64,000 bases of DNA. It comes from Deltaproteobacteria bacterium (lineage in GTDB: Bacteria > Desulfobacterota > GWC2-55-46). The notes under the pieces were generated by a model. That model was not told the DNA's origin, ran no database searches, and was given only the letters and a program-made list of their open reading frames with translations. Below are positions 42,086 to 50,483 of the stretch, in pieces; position 1 is the stretch's first letter; each line of letters begins with the position of its first letter. The stretch covers positions 1-64,000 of the forward strand of contig JAIOIE010000018.1 in NCBI GenBank assembly GCA_019912665.1. The letters are read 5' to 3'. The translations under genes and the position numbers were made by a program.

Positions 42086-44173
42086 ATGAGTGACCATAAG
42101 CTCATAATGTCCCTGATCGCAGCCCTTTTTACCCTCCTTGCGCTTTCAGGAAGCGTTGCTGCAGGCCCCCTCGTTCCCGAGCCTGTTACCCGGCATTCGC
42201 TCAAGGTGTCCGTGGACATCGCGTCTGGGACCGTGGAGGGCACGGACCTTATTACCCTGGCCAGAGACACGGATGAGGCGCGCTTCATCCTGAGGGCCGG
42301 GACAGAGGTGCTTCGGGCGCATGCGGAAGAGACCGAGCTTCCGTTCGAGCTTTCGGACCTCGGCGGCGGGTTATATGGGGTGGCAGTGAAGCTCCCTTCT
42401 GGTGAAAAGAGGCTTTCAATATCATTCAGGGGGAAATTCCAGTCACCGGCCGAGGCTTCTCAGCAGGTCAAAAAGGGAGTCGCCCATTTAAAGGACGGAG
42501 TGATCGGCGAGGAGGGGGTCTTTCTCCCGTCCTTTTCGTACTGGTTCCCGCAGGAGCCCGAAACCCTGATGGTCTTCGAGGCCGAGGTCGCCCTTTCATC
42601 GGGATACAAATCCGTCATGGAGGGCGAGCTAGTCTCAAGCAAAGAGAGAGACGGCCTCACAATCGAGACATGGAAGGAATGGAAGCCGGTCGACGGGGTC
42701 GACCTGGTGGCCGGCAGGTACTTCGTCGAAAAGGAGACCCATAACGGCATAGACATTTATACGTACTTCTTCTCGAATGACAAAGCCCTCTCGAGGACCT
42801 ATATCGAAAAAACCAAGGGGCGCCTGGATTCATTGCAGTCACTTATAGGCCCCTACCCTTTCAAGAAGTTCGCGGTGGTCGAGAACTTCTTGCCCACAGG
42901 CTACGGGATGCCTTCCTTCACCCTCCTCGGCTCGACTGTCATAAGGCTCCCCTTCATACCCGACACCTCGCTCGGCCATGAGATAGCCCACAACTGGTGG
43001 GGCAATTCAGTATTCGTCGACCCCTCGGAGGGGAACTGGGTCGAGGCCATAACGACCTATGTGGCCGATTATTCATACGAGAGGGAGAAGGGGCCTAAAG
43101 AGGCGAGAGAGTTCCGCGCGGCCAAGCTCCGGGGTTTCAAGAACTACGCCGAGGGCTCCGGCATAGCGCTCAAGGATTTCGTCGACACCTCGGACTCGGC
43201 CTCAAGGGCAGTGGGCTACAACAAGGGTTTCATGGTATTCAACATGCTCGAAGAGATGCTCGGCGAGGAGGCGTTCAAGGCCGGGCTCAAGAAGCTCTAT
43301 TCGGATAACGCTTTCGGGCGAGCGTCCTGGTCCAATGTCCGCAATGCCTTCGAAGCCGCCTCGGGCAGGGACTTGAAATGGTTTTTCAGCCAGTGGCTTG
43401 AACTGCCGGGCGGGCCGGTCCTTGCGCTTGATAACGCAAGCTATACCAAGAAGTCCGGAAGCCATGCGGTTTCGTTCACGCTCAGGCAGGCCTCACCGGC
43501 GTACGCTCTGGACCTGCCGGTCCTCATAAAAACCGATGCAGGTGAAGAGTGGGAGACCGTAAGGCTCGAAAAGGAATCAGAGGAGTTCACAATCGAGGTC
43601 AGCGCAAGACCCACATCCGTTGAAATCGACCCGGGGCTCCAAACGTTCAGGATACTCGACGACAGGGAGGTTCCGCCGACCATCTCGGGCCTCCTTGGAG
43701 ACAAGGGCTCAAAGATAATCGTTCCGGAAAAGGCCGGGCAAAAATATCAGGGCGCGGCAACGCTCTTCTCCTCTGATTTCGGTCTTGAGGTGATCTCGGA
43801 CGACGAGGCCGGAAGAACGGATTACCTTAAGGACAGCTCGCTACTTATCCTGGGCGGGCCGGGCGAGAACAGGTTCTACAGGCTTACGGGACAGCACTTC
43901 TCCCGCAATATAAAGATTACCGATACAGCCGTTGAGGTCAACGGAAAGAGCTTTCCGAGAAAGGGGACCACGCTTGCCGTTGCGGTCAAGAACCCGAACG
44001 ACGCCACGAAGACCCTGGTCCTTCTCTTGGGCGAAGACGGAGCCGAAGGCATAAGCGCGGCTGCGCGAAGGGTCCGCCACCTGACTGATTTCAGCTACCT
44101 TGTCTTCACGTCTGACGGCAAGGTCGAGAAAGGGCATTTCGAGGGTGAAAAGACGCTTAAACATGCTTTCTGA
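42086..44173 (+). CDS. M1-like gluzincin metallopeptidase, secreted
   Basis: A 695-residue periplasmic zinc peptidase. Signal peptide 1-26; N-terminal beta domain; catalytic domain with HEIAHNWWGN and, 17 residues after the second His, the Glu in NWVEAITTYVADY. The classical M1 spacing is 18, so this belongs to a subgroup with one residue fewer. The GxMEN aminopeptidase motif is replaced by TGYGMPSF, so the specificity is probably not that of a standard aminopeptidase. A C-terminal domain of about 200 residues follows. It stands alone. Confidence 0.9.
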   Translation: MSDHKLIMSLIAALFTLLALSGSVAAGPLVPEPVTRHSLKVSVDIASGTVEGTDLITLARDTDEARFILRAGTEVLRAHAEETELPFELSDLGGGLYGVAVKLPSGEKRLSISFRGKFQSPAEASQQVKKGVAHLKDGVIGEEGVFLPSFSYWFPQEPETLMVFEAEVALSSGYKSVMEGELVSSKERDGLTIETWKEWKPVDGVDLVAGRYFVEKETHNGIDIYTYFFSNDKALSRTYIEKTKGRLDSLQSLIGPYPFKKFAVVENFLPTGYGMPSFTLLGSTVIRLPFIPDTSLGHEIAHNWWGNSVFVDPSEGNWVEAITTYVADYSYEREKGPKEAREFRAAKLRGFKNYAEGSGIALKDFVDTSDSASRAVGYNKGFMVFNMLEEMLGEEAFKAGLKKLYSDNAFGRASWSNVRNAFEAASGRDLKWFFSQWLELPGGPVLALDNASYTKKSGSHAVSFTLRQASPAYALDLPVLIKTDAGEEWETVRLEKESEEFTIEVSARPTSVEIDPGLQTFRILDDREVPPTISGLLGDKGSKIIVPEKAGQKYQGAATLFSSDFGLEVISDDEAGRTDYLKDSSLLILGGPGENRFYRLTGQHFSRNIKITDTAVEVNGKSFPRKGTTLAVAVKNPNDATKTLVLLLGEDGAEGISAAARRVRHLTDFSYLVFTSDGKVEKGHFEGEKTLKHAF

Positions 44174-44292
44174 TATATTCCAAGCGTTCCCTTTCAAGGG
44201 GAAAGCTTGAGATGAACATCCCCCGCCCTCTTTAAGGAGGGCGCTCAAAGCATCTCGAATTTCACCTCCGGACGAACCCAAAGGAGGTAAGT

Positions 44293-45192
44293 ATGTTAAA
44301 GGCATTAACCATCGCGATCATTCTCGTCATTTCCGCTATTCCGGCCATTCTCACCGCAGCAGAACAAGCCCCTGACAATGACGCAACCGAGATAAGCGCA
44401 ATCGAGCTGAAATTACTAAGGAGCCTCGATCTCATCAAAGGGGCAAGAAAAGTTGTCGATGAAAGCGGCTCGCCCGAGGGTTCCGCCCTCATGGACGAGG
44501 CCGAGGCCGCGTCAAAAAAGGCTTCAAAGTTTTTCGAGGCAGGCGACTACGGTTCAGCCCGGAAGGCGGTCTTTGACTCGATCCATGCGGCCGTAAACGC
44601 GATAATCGCATCGAAGGGACCGGGCACCGGCGGGCTGCGTGACACGGCCATGAATGAAAAGGCTGTAAAGAAGGCCGAAAGGGATGAGGACCAGCAGGAA
44701 GCGAGGCTTCATAAGCTCTCCTCCGAGGTCGAGACCTTCCTCAAGGTGGCTGAAAGGCTTTCGGGCCGCCCGGACGCGAACGCGAGCATAGCCGAGGCAA
44801 AAAAGCTTCATCGCCTCTCGCTTGAGAGGTCGGCCGAGGGCGACCATGACGGGGCGCTAAGTGAGATGAAGGCCGCTTACAGGCTTGCCACTTCGGGGGT
44901 AAGGGAGATCAAGCGCTCGCGCGGCGAGGTCATAACATTTCCCCCGCCCGCGCTCTCCGACCCTAAAGAGCTTCTCGCGTACGAGCTTAAAAGAAACGAA
45001 ACATACGCGTTCTTCACGTCGCAAATATTGAATGCGAAAGGCGGGGGCTTATCAGTCCCGCTTAAGGCGGCTTCTGCCGCGAGGGAGGATGCTTTGAAGT
45101 CGGTCCGCTCTGGCGACACGGAAAGGGCCCTGGAGCGCATCCGCAGGTCCACGGACCTCTACATAGACGCGATAAAGGCGGCAGGCAGGTAG
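44293..45192 (+). CDS. Secreted helical repeat protein, unknown
   Basis: A 299-residue protein with a signal peptide (LTIAIILVISAIPAILTAAE) and an all-helical mature part. Segments of similar type recur (SKFFEAGDYGSARKAVFDSI, LSLERSAEGDHDGALSEMKA, AREDALKSVRSGDTERALER), giving a TPR-like spacing of helices. No enzyme motif. AAAGGAGGT precedes the ATG. I recognise no family. Confidence 0.75.
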   Translation: MLKALTIAIILVISAIPAILTAAEQAPDNDATEISAIELKLLRSLDLIKGARKVVDESGSPEGSALMDEAEAASKKASKFFEAGDYGSARKAVFDSIHAAVNAIIASKGPGTGGLRDTAMNEKAVKKAERDEDQQEARLHKLSSEVETFLKVAERLSGRPDANASIAEAKKLHRLSLERSAEGDHDGALSEMKAAYRLATSGVREIKRSRGEVITFPPPALSDPKELLAYELKRNETYAFFTSQILNAKGGGLSVPLKAASAAREDALKSVRSGDTERALERIRRSTDLYIDAIKAAGR

Positions 45193-45207
45193 TCTGCTAA
45201 AAACAGG

Positions 45208-45235
45208 TTGACAAGGATAGCCTCTGTATTATATC
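45208..45235 (+). promoter_or_regulatory. Sigma-70-type promoter of tRNA-Glu
   Basis: TTGACA, 16-bp spacer, TATATC, 22 bases before the tRNA. Confidence 0.75.
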
Positions 45236-45257
45236 TTTCTAAGGATAATTTTCGATT

Positions 45258-45333
45258 GGTCCTATCGTCTAGAGGCCTAGGACGTGGCCCTCTCAAGGCT
45301 AAAACCGGGGTTCGAATCCCCGTAGGACCGCCA
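45258..45333 (+). tRNA. tRNA-Glu(CTC)
   Basis: 76 nt with encoded CCA. Acceptor stem GGTCCTA/TAGGACC, D-arm GTCTAGAGGCCTAGGAC, anticodon arm TGGCC-CTCTCAA-GGCTA with anticodon CTC, T-arm CGGGG-TTCGAAT-CCCCG. Its 3' half is partly duplicated at 45401-45482. Confidence 0.96.
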
Positions 45334-45341
45334 GAAAAATC

Positions 45342-45376
45342 AAGGGGTTACGCAATGCGTAGCCCCTTTTTCTTTT
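45342..45376 (+). terminator. Rho-independent terminator of tRNA-Glu
   Basis: AAGGGGTTACGC, loop AAT, GCGTAGCCCCTT followed by TTTCTTTT. Nearly perfect stem. Confidence 0.9.
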
Positions 45377-45400
45377 CCAGTGCCACCAAATTTCGTAACC

Positions 45401-45482
45401 GGTTTTGGCCTTGCAAAGCTAAAACTTGGGGTCGAATCTCCGTAGCCACAAAATAAAATCAAGGGGTTGCGTAGCCATTTTT
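45401..45482 (+). pseudogene. Degenerate duplicate of tRNA-Glu 3' half plus terminator (possible att site)
   Basis: The stretch TTGGCCTTGCAAAGCTAAAA, then TTGGGGTCGAATCTCCGTAG, follows the tRNA sequence from its anticodon arm to its 3' end with scattered changes. After it, AAAATCAAGGGGTTGCGTAG repeats the tRNA's downstream terminator. The acceptor 5' half is missing, so it cannot fold as a tRNA. A 3'-half tRNA duplication beside an accessory gene block is the usual scar of integration at a tRNA. Confidence 0.8.
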
Positions 45483-45599
45483 AAACCGCCAGACTGCCCC
45501 CCCTTTCTGTTGGGGCCTTCTGGAGGTAAGCTGGAAACTTATTCGGTGTCTTTGCATGACACAGAAAAGCCATGTGCGTTTTTTGGGTGATTTTATTAG

Positions 45600-46295
45600 C
45601 TAAGCCCTGCCCTCGATAAATAAAGCCCCCCTCAGCGGGTCCCAACGAACTTCGGCGTCCATATCTATATTGGCTGCCCAGACGACCTTATCGCCGTTTA
45701 TTACTCTTATGCTGCGCTCCTGCTGCGGCTCCTTGATCTCATCAAGGAGCGACTTTGCCTTATGTAAGACCATCTCAGCGTAATCCGCTTCAGTGCCGCC
45801 GCCGACCAAATCAGCCCCCCTGTCATTGGGACTTGATTTTTTATACTTATGGCCAACGCTAAACCCTATGCGGCCCCCATCCTGGAAGAAACGCCGTATG
45901 CTTTCAGCCAGGATGCGCGCAAGCTTTATCTGGCCCGCATCGCTTCTTATTATATCCGCATGGACAGGATTGCTGGCAAACAATGGTTCGAGCAATATCG
46001 CCGGCATCTTGGTGAACCTCAGATTGTAGTCGCCCCTGCCGTTGAAACCACCGACCTGTATGCCTTCTCTGCCGCCCACGGGAAGCCCAAACTCGGCAGC
46101 AATTGCGGAAGCGTACCATCGCCCCCAATTCTTGCTCGTCTGAGATGCATTGGCCCCTGTGATAACGACCGCGTAATTAACCTTCGGGTCGGTACAGCTG
46201 TTAAAGTGATGCTCGATGTAGGCATTACAATTATCCGCATTTGCTTTTTGCTGTCTTTCGAGATAGTCGCCTGAGTAGAATCTGATATCGTACAT
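45600..46295 (-). CDS. N-acetylmuramoyl-L-alanine amidase-like protein, apparently circularly permuted
   Basis: A 231-residue protein with Amidase_3 features in the wrong order. The middle-to-late motifs come first: AYIEHHFNS (zinc His, residues 29-30) and MPAILLEPLFASNPVHADII (catalytic-type Glu 103). The normally N-terminal motifs come later: FSVGHKYKKSSPNDRGAD (His 149) and GGGTEADYAEMVL (Glu 169). A small C-terminal beta segment ends the protein. If folded as usual it could cleave peptidoglycan, for example to let an injection particle out of the cell or across a target wall. CGGAGGTG precedes the ATG. No signal peptide. Last gene before the tRNA scar. Confidence 0.7.
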   Translation of the reverse strand: MYDIRFYSGDYLERQQKANADNCNAYIEHHFNSCTDPKVNYAVVITGANASQTSKNWGRWYASAIAAEFGLPVGGREGIQVGGFNGRGDYNLRFTKMPAILLEPLFASNPVHADIIRSDAGQIKLARILAESIRRFFQDGGRIGFSVGHKYKKSSPNDRGADLVGGGTEADYAEMVLHKAKSLLDEIKEPQQERSIRVINGDKVVWAANIDMDAEVRWDPLRGALFIEGRA

Positions 46296-46384
46296 AGCAC
46301 CTCCGCATTTTACTGGTTCAATCGCAACGGCATTTAAGCGTATCTAAATTAGCCTGATTCCTGGTAGAGGCTTTTTTTAAAGGT

Positions 46385-48703
46385 TCAGAAAATAATTGCA
46401 ATCTCGTTAGAGGCTCTGAAGCCTGCAATCCTGCCCGCGTGATCAACCTGTAAATGCCTGTAATAGGGTGGTGCTGCGTCCTTCTGACCCGGCACTCCGC
46501 AAGCCGCTGTCTGGACGATTATGCAGCTGTTCCCTTCCCAGCCGAAAGGCCTGTTTGGGTCATGCTCTAGGCTGTAGTCATCGTGATATATCCTGATCTC
46601 ATGGTTAATATCCTTTGCTATGCGGAACTCTATGTTCTGGTGGGCATGGCCCGAAAAAACCATATCGATCGGTTTTACGCCTTTGCCGACAAAGTTTTTC
46701 GAGCCGCCGTGCTTTGTACAACTATCGCATAGACTGGCTATTTTTCTTCTAAAGAACCCGAGTCCATGCGTATCGCAGTGCGCTTCGCTGCAAGGGAATA
46801 TTCTATTTAAATATTTTCTGACCAAACCCAACTTAGGCCCTGGTATCTCCGCCTCCCTGTAGCCGAGACAAAGATTAAAAAACTGGCTCAGGTAATGATT
46901 GACGGTGCCGTATGTCATTACGCATTCTCTTTTCGAGATCCATTTTCGGGCACTGCGGGCGCTCTCCCTCATGCTCATGGGGTCGAAAGACTTCTCATCA
47001 GGATTTATCGGCGGTGAATGGAAAAAAGCAAATGTCCTGGACCTCCCCTGCTTTAGGCAGTACAGCACCTTTTCAAGCCAGACGATCTGACTCCAGTTAT
47101 AATGCTTTTGCTCGGAATCAAACCCTTTTGAATCCGGCGAACCACCGAAAATGTTATCTTTTAGACTCAGTTTTTTAAGGCTTTTCGACTCCTTTCCATC
47201 CAGAAGCCGCGCTGTAAATGCATCGCTTCCGGAGTCCATAATGATAAAGGAATGGCCCGCATACGAGAAGGCGTAATCGAAGTAAGGGTTTATGCGTTTT
47301 AGATAATAATGAAGGGCTTCTGGACCGGCATGCAGCGGGTTTGCCGCAAGCATATCAGTTCCCCGCTTGAGCCAGCGTTTTGAGACCCAGGCACCCAGCC
47401 AGACAAGGAGCGGTACAATGATAAACAGCCATCCGGTTGCGCCTGCGGCAAAATTCAGGAAACCTGCGAATACCGTCGTCACAACTTTGTTATTCCATTT
47501 TAATATGGAGTTGACTATGATGTCGTTCACTATGAACGCTGGCAGACTATCAATGAAGGATGAAAAAACCGTGCTGATTGTACCGATCGCTATTAAAGCA
47601 CTCAGACGGAAGCTCGAAATTCTGTGCAGGCTTATTTTCCTTGCCGAGTACCACAGCTTCTCCGCAAGCTCTTTTGACCGCCTGGCGCGCTCGTCCTCGG
47701 GATAATCCTCTGAATCATAGCACTTGTACTTATAATTCTTGAGCTCGTCTTTTTTTATTCCATATGTGTTATGGATGCACGGGTCATATGGGTAGAGCCG
47801 CCAATCGTGATTGCCCGTAGAAGTGAACAGAGCGACTTTCAAACCCTCATTCGGCGGCGTGCGCTCTTTTTCTCGGCCGCCGCCGGTTATTATGTTCTCG
47901 AAGGTCCTCCAATTATTCTCGTCGAAGTTTACCGAGCCTTCCCAGCCGAGAAAAGAGAAGTCGACGAGGTCCCCTGTCATCACCACGAAATCAAGCTCGC
48001 CGGAATCAGCAAGCCTGTTGGCCTGACGTATAAAGGACCTGACATTGTCGTTGAAGTTGACGTAATCGCGCCGGATATCATCCCGTTTTCTGTTGCATTT
48101 TGTTTTAAGCACCTCGTCCAGTATTTCATCATTCCTTTTGGCGACGTGCAGGTCTGTAGCATGGATGAAACTGCAGGCCGGGTTTCCCTCAATTACCTGC
48201 ACTGAATGGAAATTTACCCTCTCCTCCCCCGATTCATAATTCAGGAAAACTATGTCATAAAGGCATGGAAGAAGCCTGCCGTCACGATTCCTTAGAAGCC
48301 TCTTATTGTCTTCTCCGTACTGAAATTCAGGAAAGGCCTTTATCTTCCAATACCTTGTGCCCTCGCCCAGTACCTTGTAGTGCAGCTCGCTATTGATAAT
48401 CGTCCGCGTCTCATCCAGGTCGCTGAAATCGTGAAGACGGTTCCACTCCTTTATTTCCTCGCAGCCGCGCAAGGTCAATTTTATTTCGGCTTCCGAGCCA
48501 GTCTCTGCATAAGATATCCTCAGGAAAAGCCTGTCTTTGAACAGCCTCTCATATGCGAGATTGGCACCATCGGAGCGGCTTGCCACGATAAGCGTTAAAT
48601 CCGAGCCGCTGGCCAGATCTTTGACTGAAACTATAACGGGACACCCCAGATTAGGGCTGATTATGATGGGAAGTTCTGATGTGCCTGAACCCTGTTTTGC
48701 CAT
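46385..48703 (-). CDS. Calcineurin-like metallophosphoesterase with internal membrane segment
   Basis: 772 residues. Residues 1-170 form a beta-rich N-terminal domain of unknown type. The metallophosphoesterase motifs then follow: FIHATDLHVAKR (about 180), VVMTGDLVDF (about 242), TSTGNHDW (about 296), and far downstream FAFFHSPPINP and VFSGHAHQN (near 700). Between the GNHD and C-terminal motifs lies an insert with two or three hydrophobic helices (around 365-445: LSALIAIGTISTVFSSFIDS, FLNFAAGATGWLFIIVPLLV). The domain is thus split by a membrane region. A GAGAGG site precedes the ATG; it has its own promoter and is followed by the amidase. Substrate unknown; an effector or accessory role in the injection system is possible. 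Confidence 0.8.
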   Translation of the reverse strand: MAKQGSGTSELPIIISPNLGCPVIVSVKDLASGSDLTLIVASRSDGANLAYERLFKDRLFLRISYAETGSEAEIKLTLRGCEEIKEWNRLHDFSDLDETRTIINSELHYKVLGEGTRYWKIKAFPEFQYGEDNKRLLRNRDGRLLPCLYDIVFLNYESGEERVNFHSVQVIEGNPACSFIHATDLHVAKRNDEILDEVLKTKCNRKRDDIRRDYVNFNDNVRSFIRQANRLADSGELDFVVMTGDLVDFSFLGWEGSVNFDENNWRTFENIITGGGREKERTPPNEGLKVALFTSTGNHDWRLYPYDPCIHNTYGIKKDELKNYKYKCYDSEDYPEDERARRSKELAEKLWYSARKISLHRISSFRLSALIAIGTISTVFSSFIDSLPAFIVNDIIVNSILKWNNKVVTTVFAGFLNFAAGATGWLFIIVPLLVWLGAWVSKRWLKRGTDMLAANPLHAGPEALHYYLKRINPYFDYAFSYAGHSFIIMDSGSDAFTARLLDGKESKSLKKLSLKDNIFGGSPDSKGFDSEQKHYNWSQIVWLEKVLYCLKQGRSRTFAFFHSPPINPDEKSFDPMSMRESARSARKWISKRECVMTYGTVNHYLSQFFNLCLGYREAEIPGPKLGLVRKYLNRIFPCSEAHCDTHGLGFFRRKIASLCDSCTKHGGSKNFVGKGVKPIDMVFSGHAHQNIEFRIAKDINHEIRIYHDDYSLEHDPNRPFGWEGNSCIIVQTAACGVPGQKDAAPPYYRHLQVDHAGRIAGFRASNEIAIIF

Positions 48704-48846
48704 AAGAAGAACCTCTCAGCTTAAAATCAAACTTTGGAATTCCCTATGTTTACAGGAAGGGCGGATTTGAAAAAGTGAGTAATAAGCCTCCAACAGATAT
48801 GATATTTTAGGCTGTACAAAATAGCTGCAGCTCTAAAGAAATAGGG

Positions 48847-48875
48847 GTATTAGGAATACTATTTTGATTTCTCAA
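48847..48875 (-). promoter_or_regulatory. Possible promoter of the phosphoesterase-amidase pair
   Basis: On the minus strand, TTGAGA (48875-48870), 17-bp spacer, TAATAC (48852-48847), in an AT-rich 331-base gap. Confidence 0.45.
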
Positions 48876-48931
48876 AGGTGGTATAGCAATATACTATTCT
48901 CAATAATTTATTTCAACATTTTAATAATTTA

Positions 48932-48959
48932 TAAAAAATGGCATACACTTGCCGTATGC
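48932..48959 (-). terminator. Terminator after the AAA+ ATPase gene
   Basis: On the minus strand, GCATAC, loop GGCAAGT, GTATGC followed by CATTTTTTAT. It separates the injection-system genes from the phosphoesterase-amidase pair. Confidence 0.65.
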
Positions 48960-49034
48960 TTGCCTTTAATCCCTAAAATTTCCGTTTAGCACGTTAGGTC
49001 TCATTTGCGTGCGGGAAGCGCATTTTTGTTCCCA

Positions 49035-50360
49035 TTACACGACTTTTCCCTCTTTTATGTATTCGCGCATGATAGCGGCTTCAAGCCGCCTTAATTCAAG
49101 GCGATTCGTTTGAGCGGCCAATATCTCCAGGGCGCAATATTGGGCAACATTCATTATGCTAGCGCCGGCGAGCTCGAAGCGCGCCGAAACCTGTTGCCAA
49201 TCTATGTCCTGGGCCATCTCGATCTGAGAAGGAAATGCTTTACGCCATATCTCGCGCCTTTCTTCCGGGCCAGGCATCGGAAAATGAATGATGCTCTGGA
49301 AACGCCTGATAAAAGCTTCGTCCATATTGCCGCGTTGATTGGTGGCCAATATCACAAGGCAGTTATAACCCTCGATTCGCTGCAGAAGGTACGCGATTTC
49401 CTGGTTGGCGTACTTGTCATGGGCGTCGCGTATATCCGTTCTCCTTCCGAAGAGGGCATCGGCCTCGTCGAAAAACAATATCCAGTTCTTGTTCTCGGCC
49501 TTATCGAACAACCTCGAAAGGTTTTTCTCGGTCTCTCCAATGTATTTCGATACCACCCTGGACAGGTCGATCCGGTAGACGTCCCTTCCGGTGTACTTGC
49601 CAAGCAGAGTAGCTGTAAGCGTCTTTCCTGTGCCCGGCGGTCCGTAAAACAGCGCTCGGTAACCAGGCCTAATCTTGTTGCCCATGCCCCAGTCGTGCAG
49701 GAGAGTACCGCTGTGGGTGATCCAGTTTTGGATCTCGCGTATCTGAGATAGCGTGTCCGGGTGGAGGACCAGATCGCCCCATTCCAGTTCCGTATGTATG
49801 TGCTTCGCCGGAAACTCCATGCTGAACCGGGGCCTGCTCATCGGGCCCAAGGTAAGCTGCTCTAGAAATTCCGGGTCAAGGACTAGACGGCCGCTCATGA
49901 ACGGCTCGCCTTCCCGCACAGGCTCAACCCAGAGTATCTGCTTCTGGGCAAACCAATGCGCGCCGCTTAATATGCGCTGGACCTCCAGCCGTTTTCCAAG
50001 GTCGTTCCCGGCGATTATGAACAGCGCGGTTTCGCCGGTTGGGAGAATGCCGCGCTGATTTACGGACCTGATTCCGCCGAATTCCGGAAGTTCGCCGCCT
50101 TCGGGAAGATGCTCGGCTATGATCTTCCCGAGGAAATCAGGCCTCAGATGCGGCGCCAGAGCGAGGACCAATATCAGGAACTCTTCGAACGAAGGTCCGT
50201 GCGTCTTCAGGAATTCAGACAGCGCTGAATCATCACTATAGAATTCAAGCGGGCCAACCTCAAGGTCCTCATCCTCACCGAGATGCACCTTCATGCGGCT
50301 CGCAAGGACGCCCGACAGCCAATCTAAGGCCAGTTGAAGGTTGGCGAAGTTATCTCCCAT
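49035..50360 (-). CDS. AAA+ ATPase of a contractile injection system
   Basis: 441 residues. An N-terminal domain of about 200 residues is followed by one AAA+ module: Walker A YGPPGTGKTLTATLLGK (240-247 core), Walker B WILFFDEADALFGRR (297-301 core), sensor-1 VILATNQRGNMDEAF and the arginine-finger region IRRFQSIIHFPMP. Such single-AAA proteins (Afp15/Pvc15-like) accompany extracellular contractile injection systems, in place of the ClpV of type VI secretion, and are needed for late particle assembly. AAAGGA precedes the ATG. It follows the DUF4157 gene. Confidence 0.9.
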   Translation of the reverse strand: MGDNFANLQLALDWLSGVLASRMKVHLGEDEDLEVGPLEFYSDDSALSEFLKTHGPSFEEFLILVLALAPHLRPDFLGKIIAEHLPEGGELPEFGGIRSVNQRGILPTGETALFIIAGNDLGKRLEVQRILSGAHWFAQKQILWVEPVREGEPFMSGRLVLDPEFLEQLTLGPMSRPRFSMEFPAKHIHTELEWGDLVLHPDTLSQIREIQNWITHSGTLLHDWGMGNKIRPGYRALFYGPPGTGKTLTATLLGKYTGRDVYRIDLSRVVSKYIGETEKNLSRLFDKAENKNWILFFDEADALFGRRTDIRDAHDKYANQEIAYLLQRIEGYNCLVILATNQRGNMDEAFIRRFQSIIHFPMPGPEERREIWRKAFPSQIEMAQDIDWQQVSARFELAGASIMNVAQYCALEILAAQTNRLELRRLEAAIMREYIKEGKVV

Positions 50361-50483
50361 GCACGATTCCTTTTAGGGCGCAAGGCTCGTCCCCCGCCCT
50401 TGCAGGATTATTTTTTTTGGTCCAGTGTAATGCGATCTTTGATATTGAGCGCTTTGCGATGAAAGAGCAAAGGGCAAAACACA

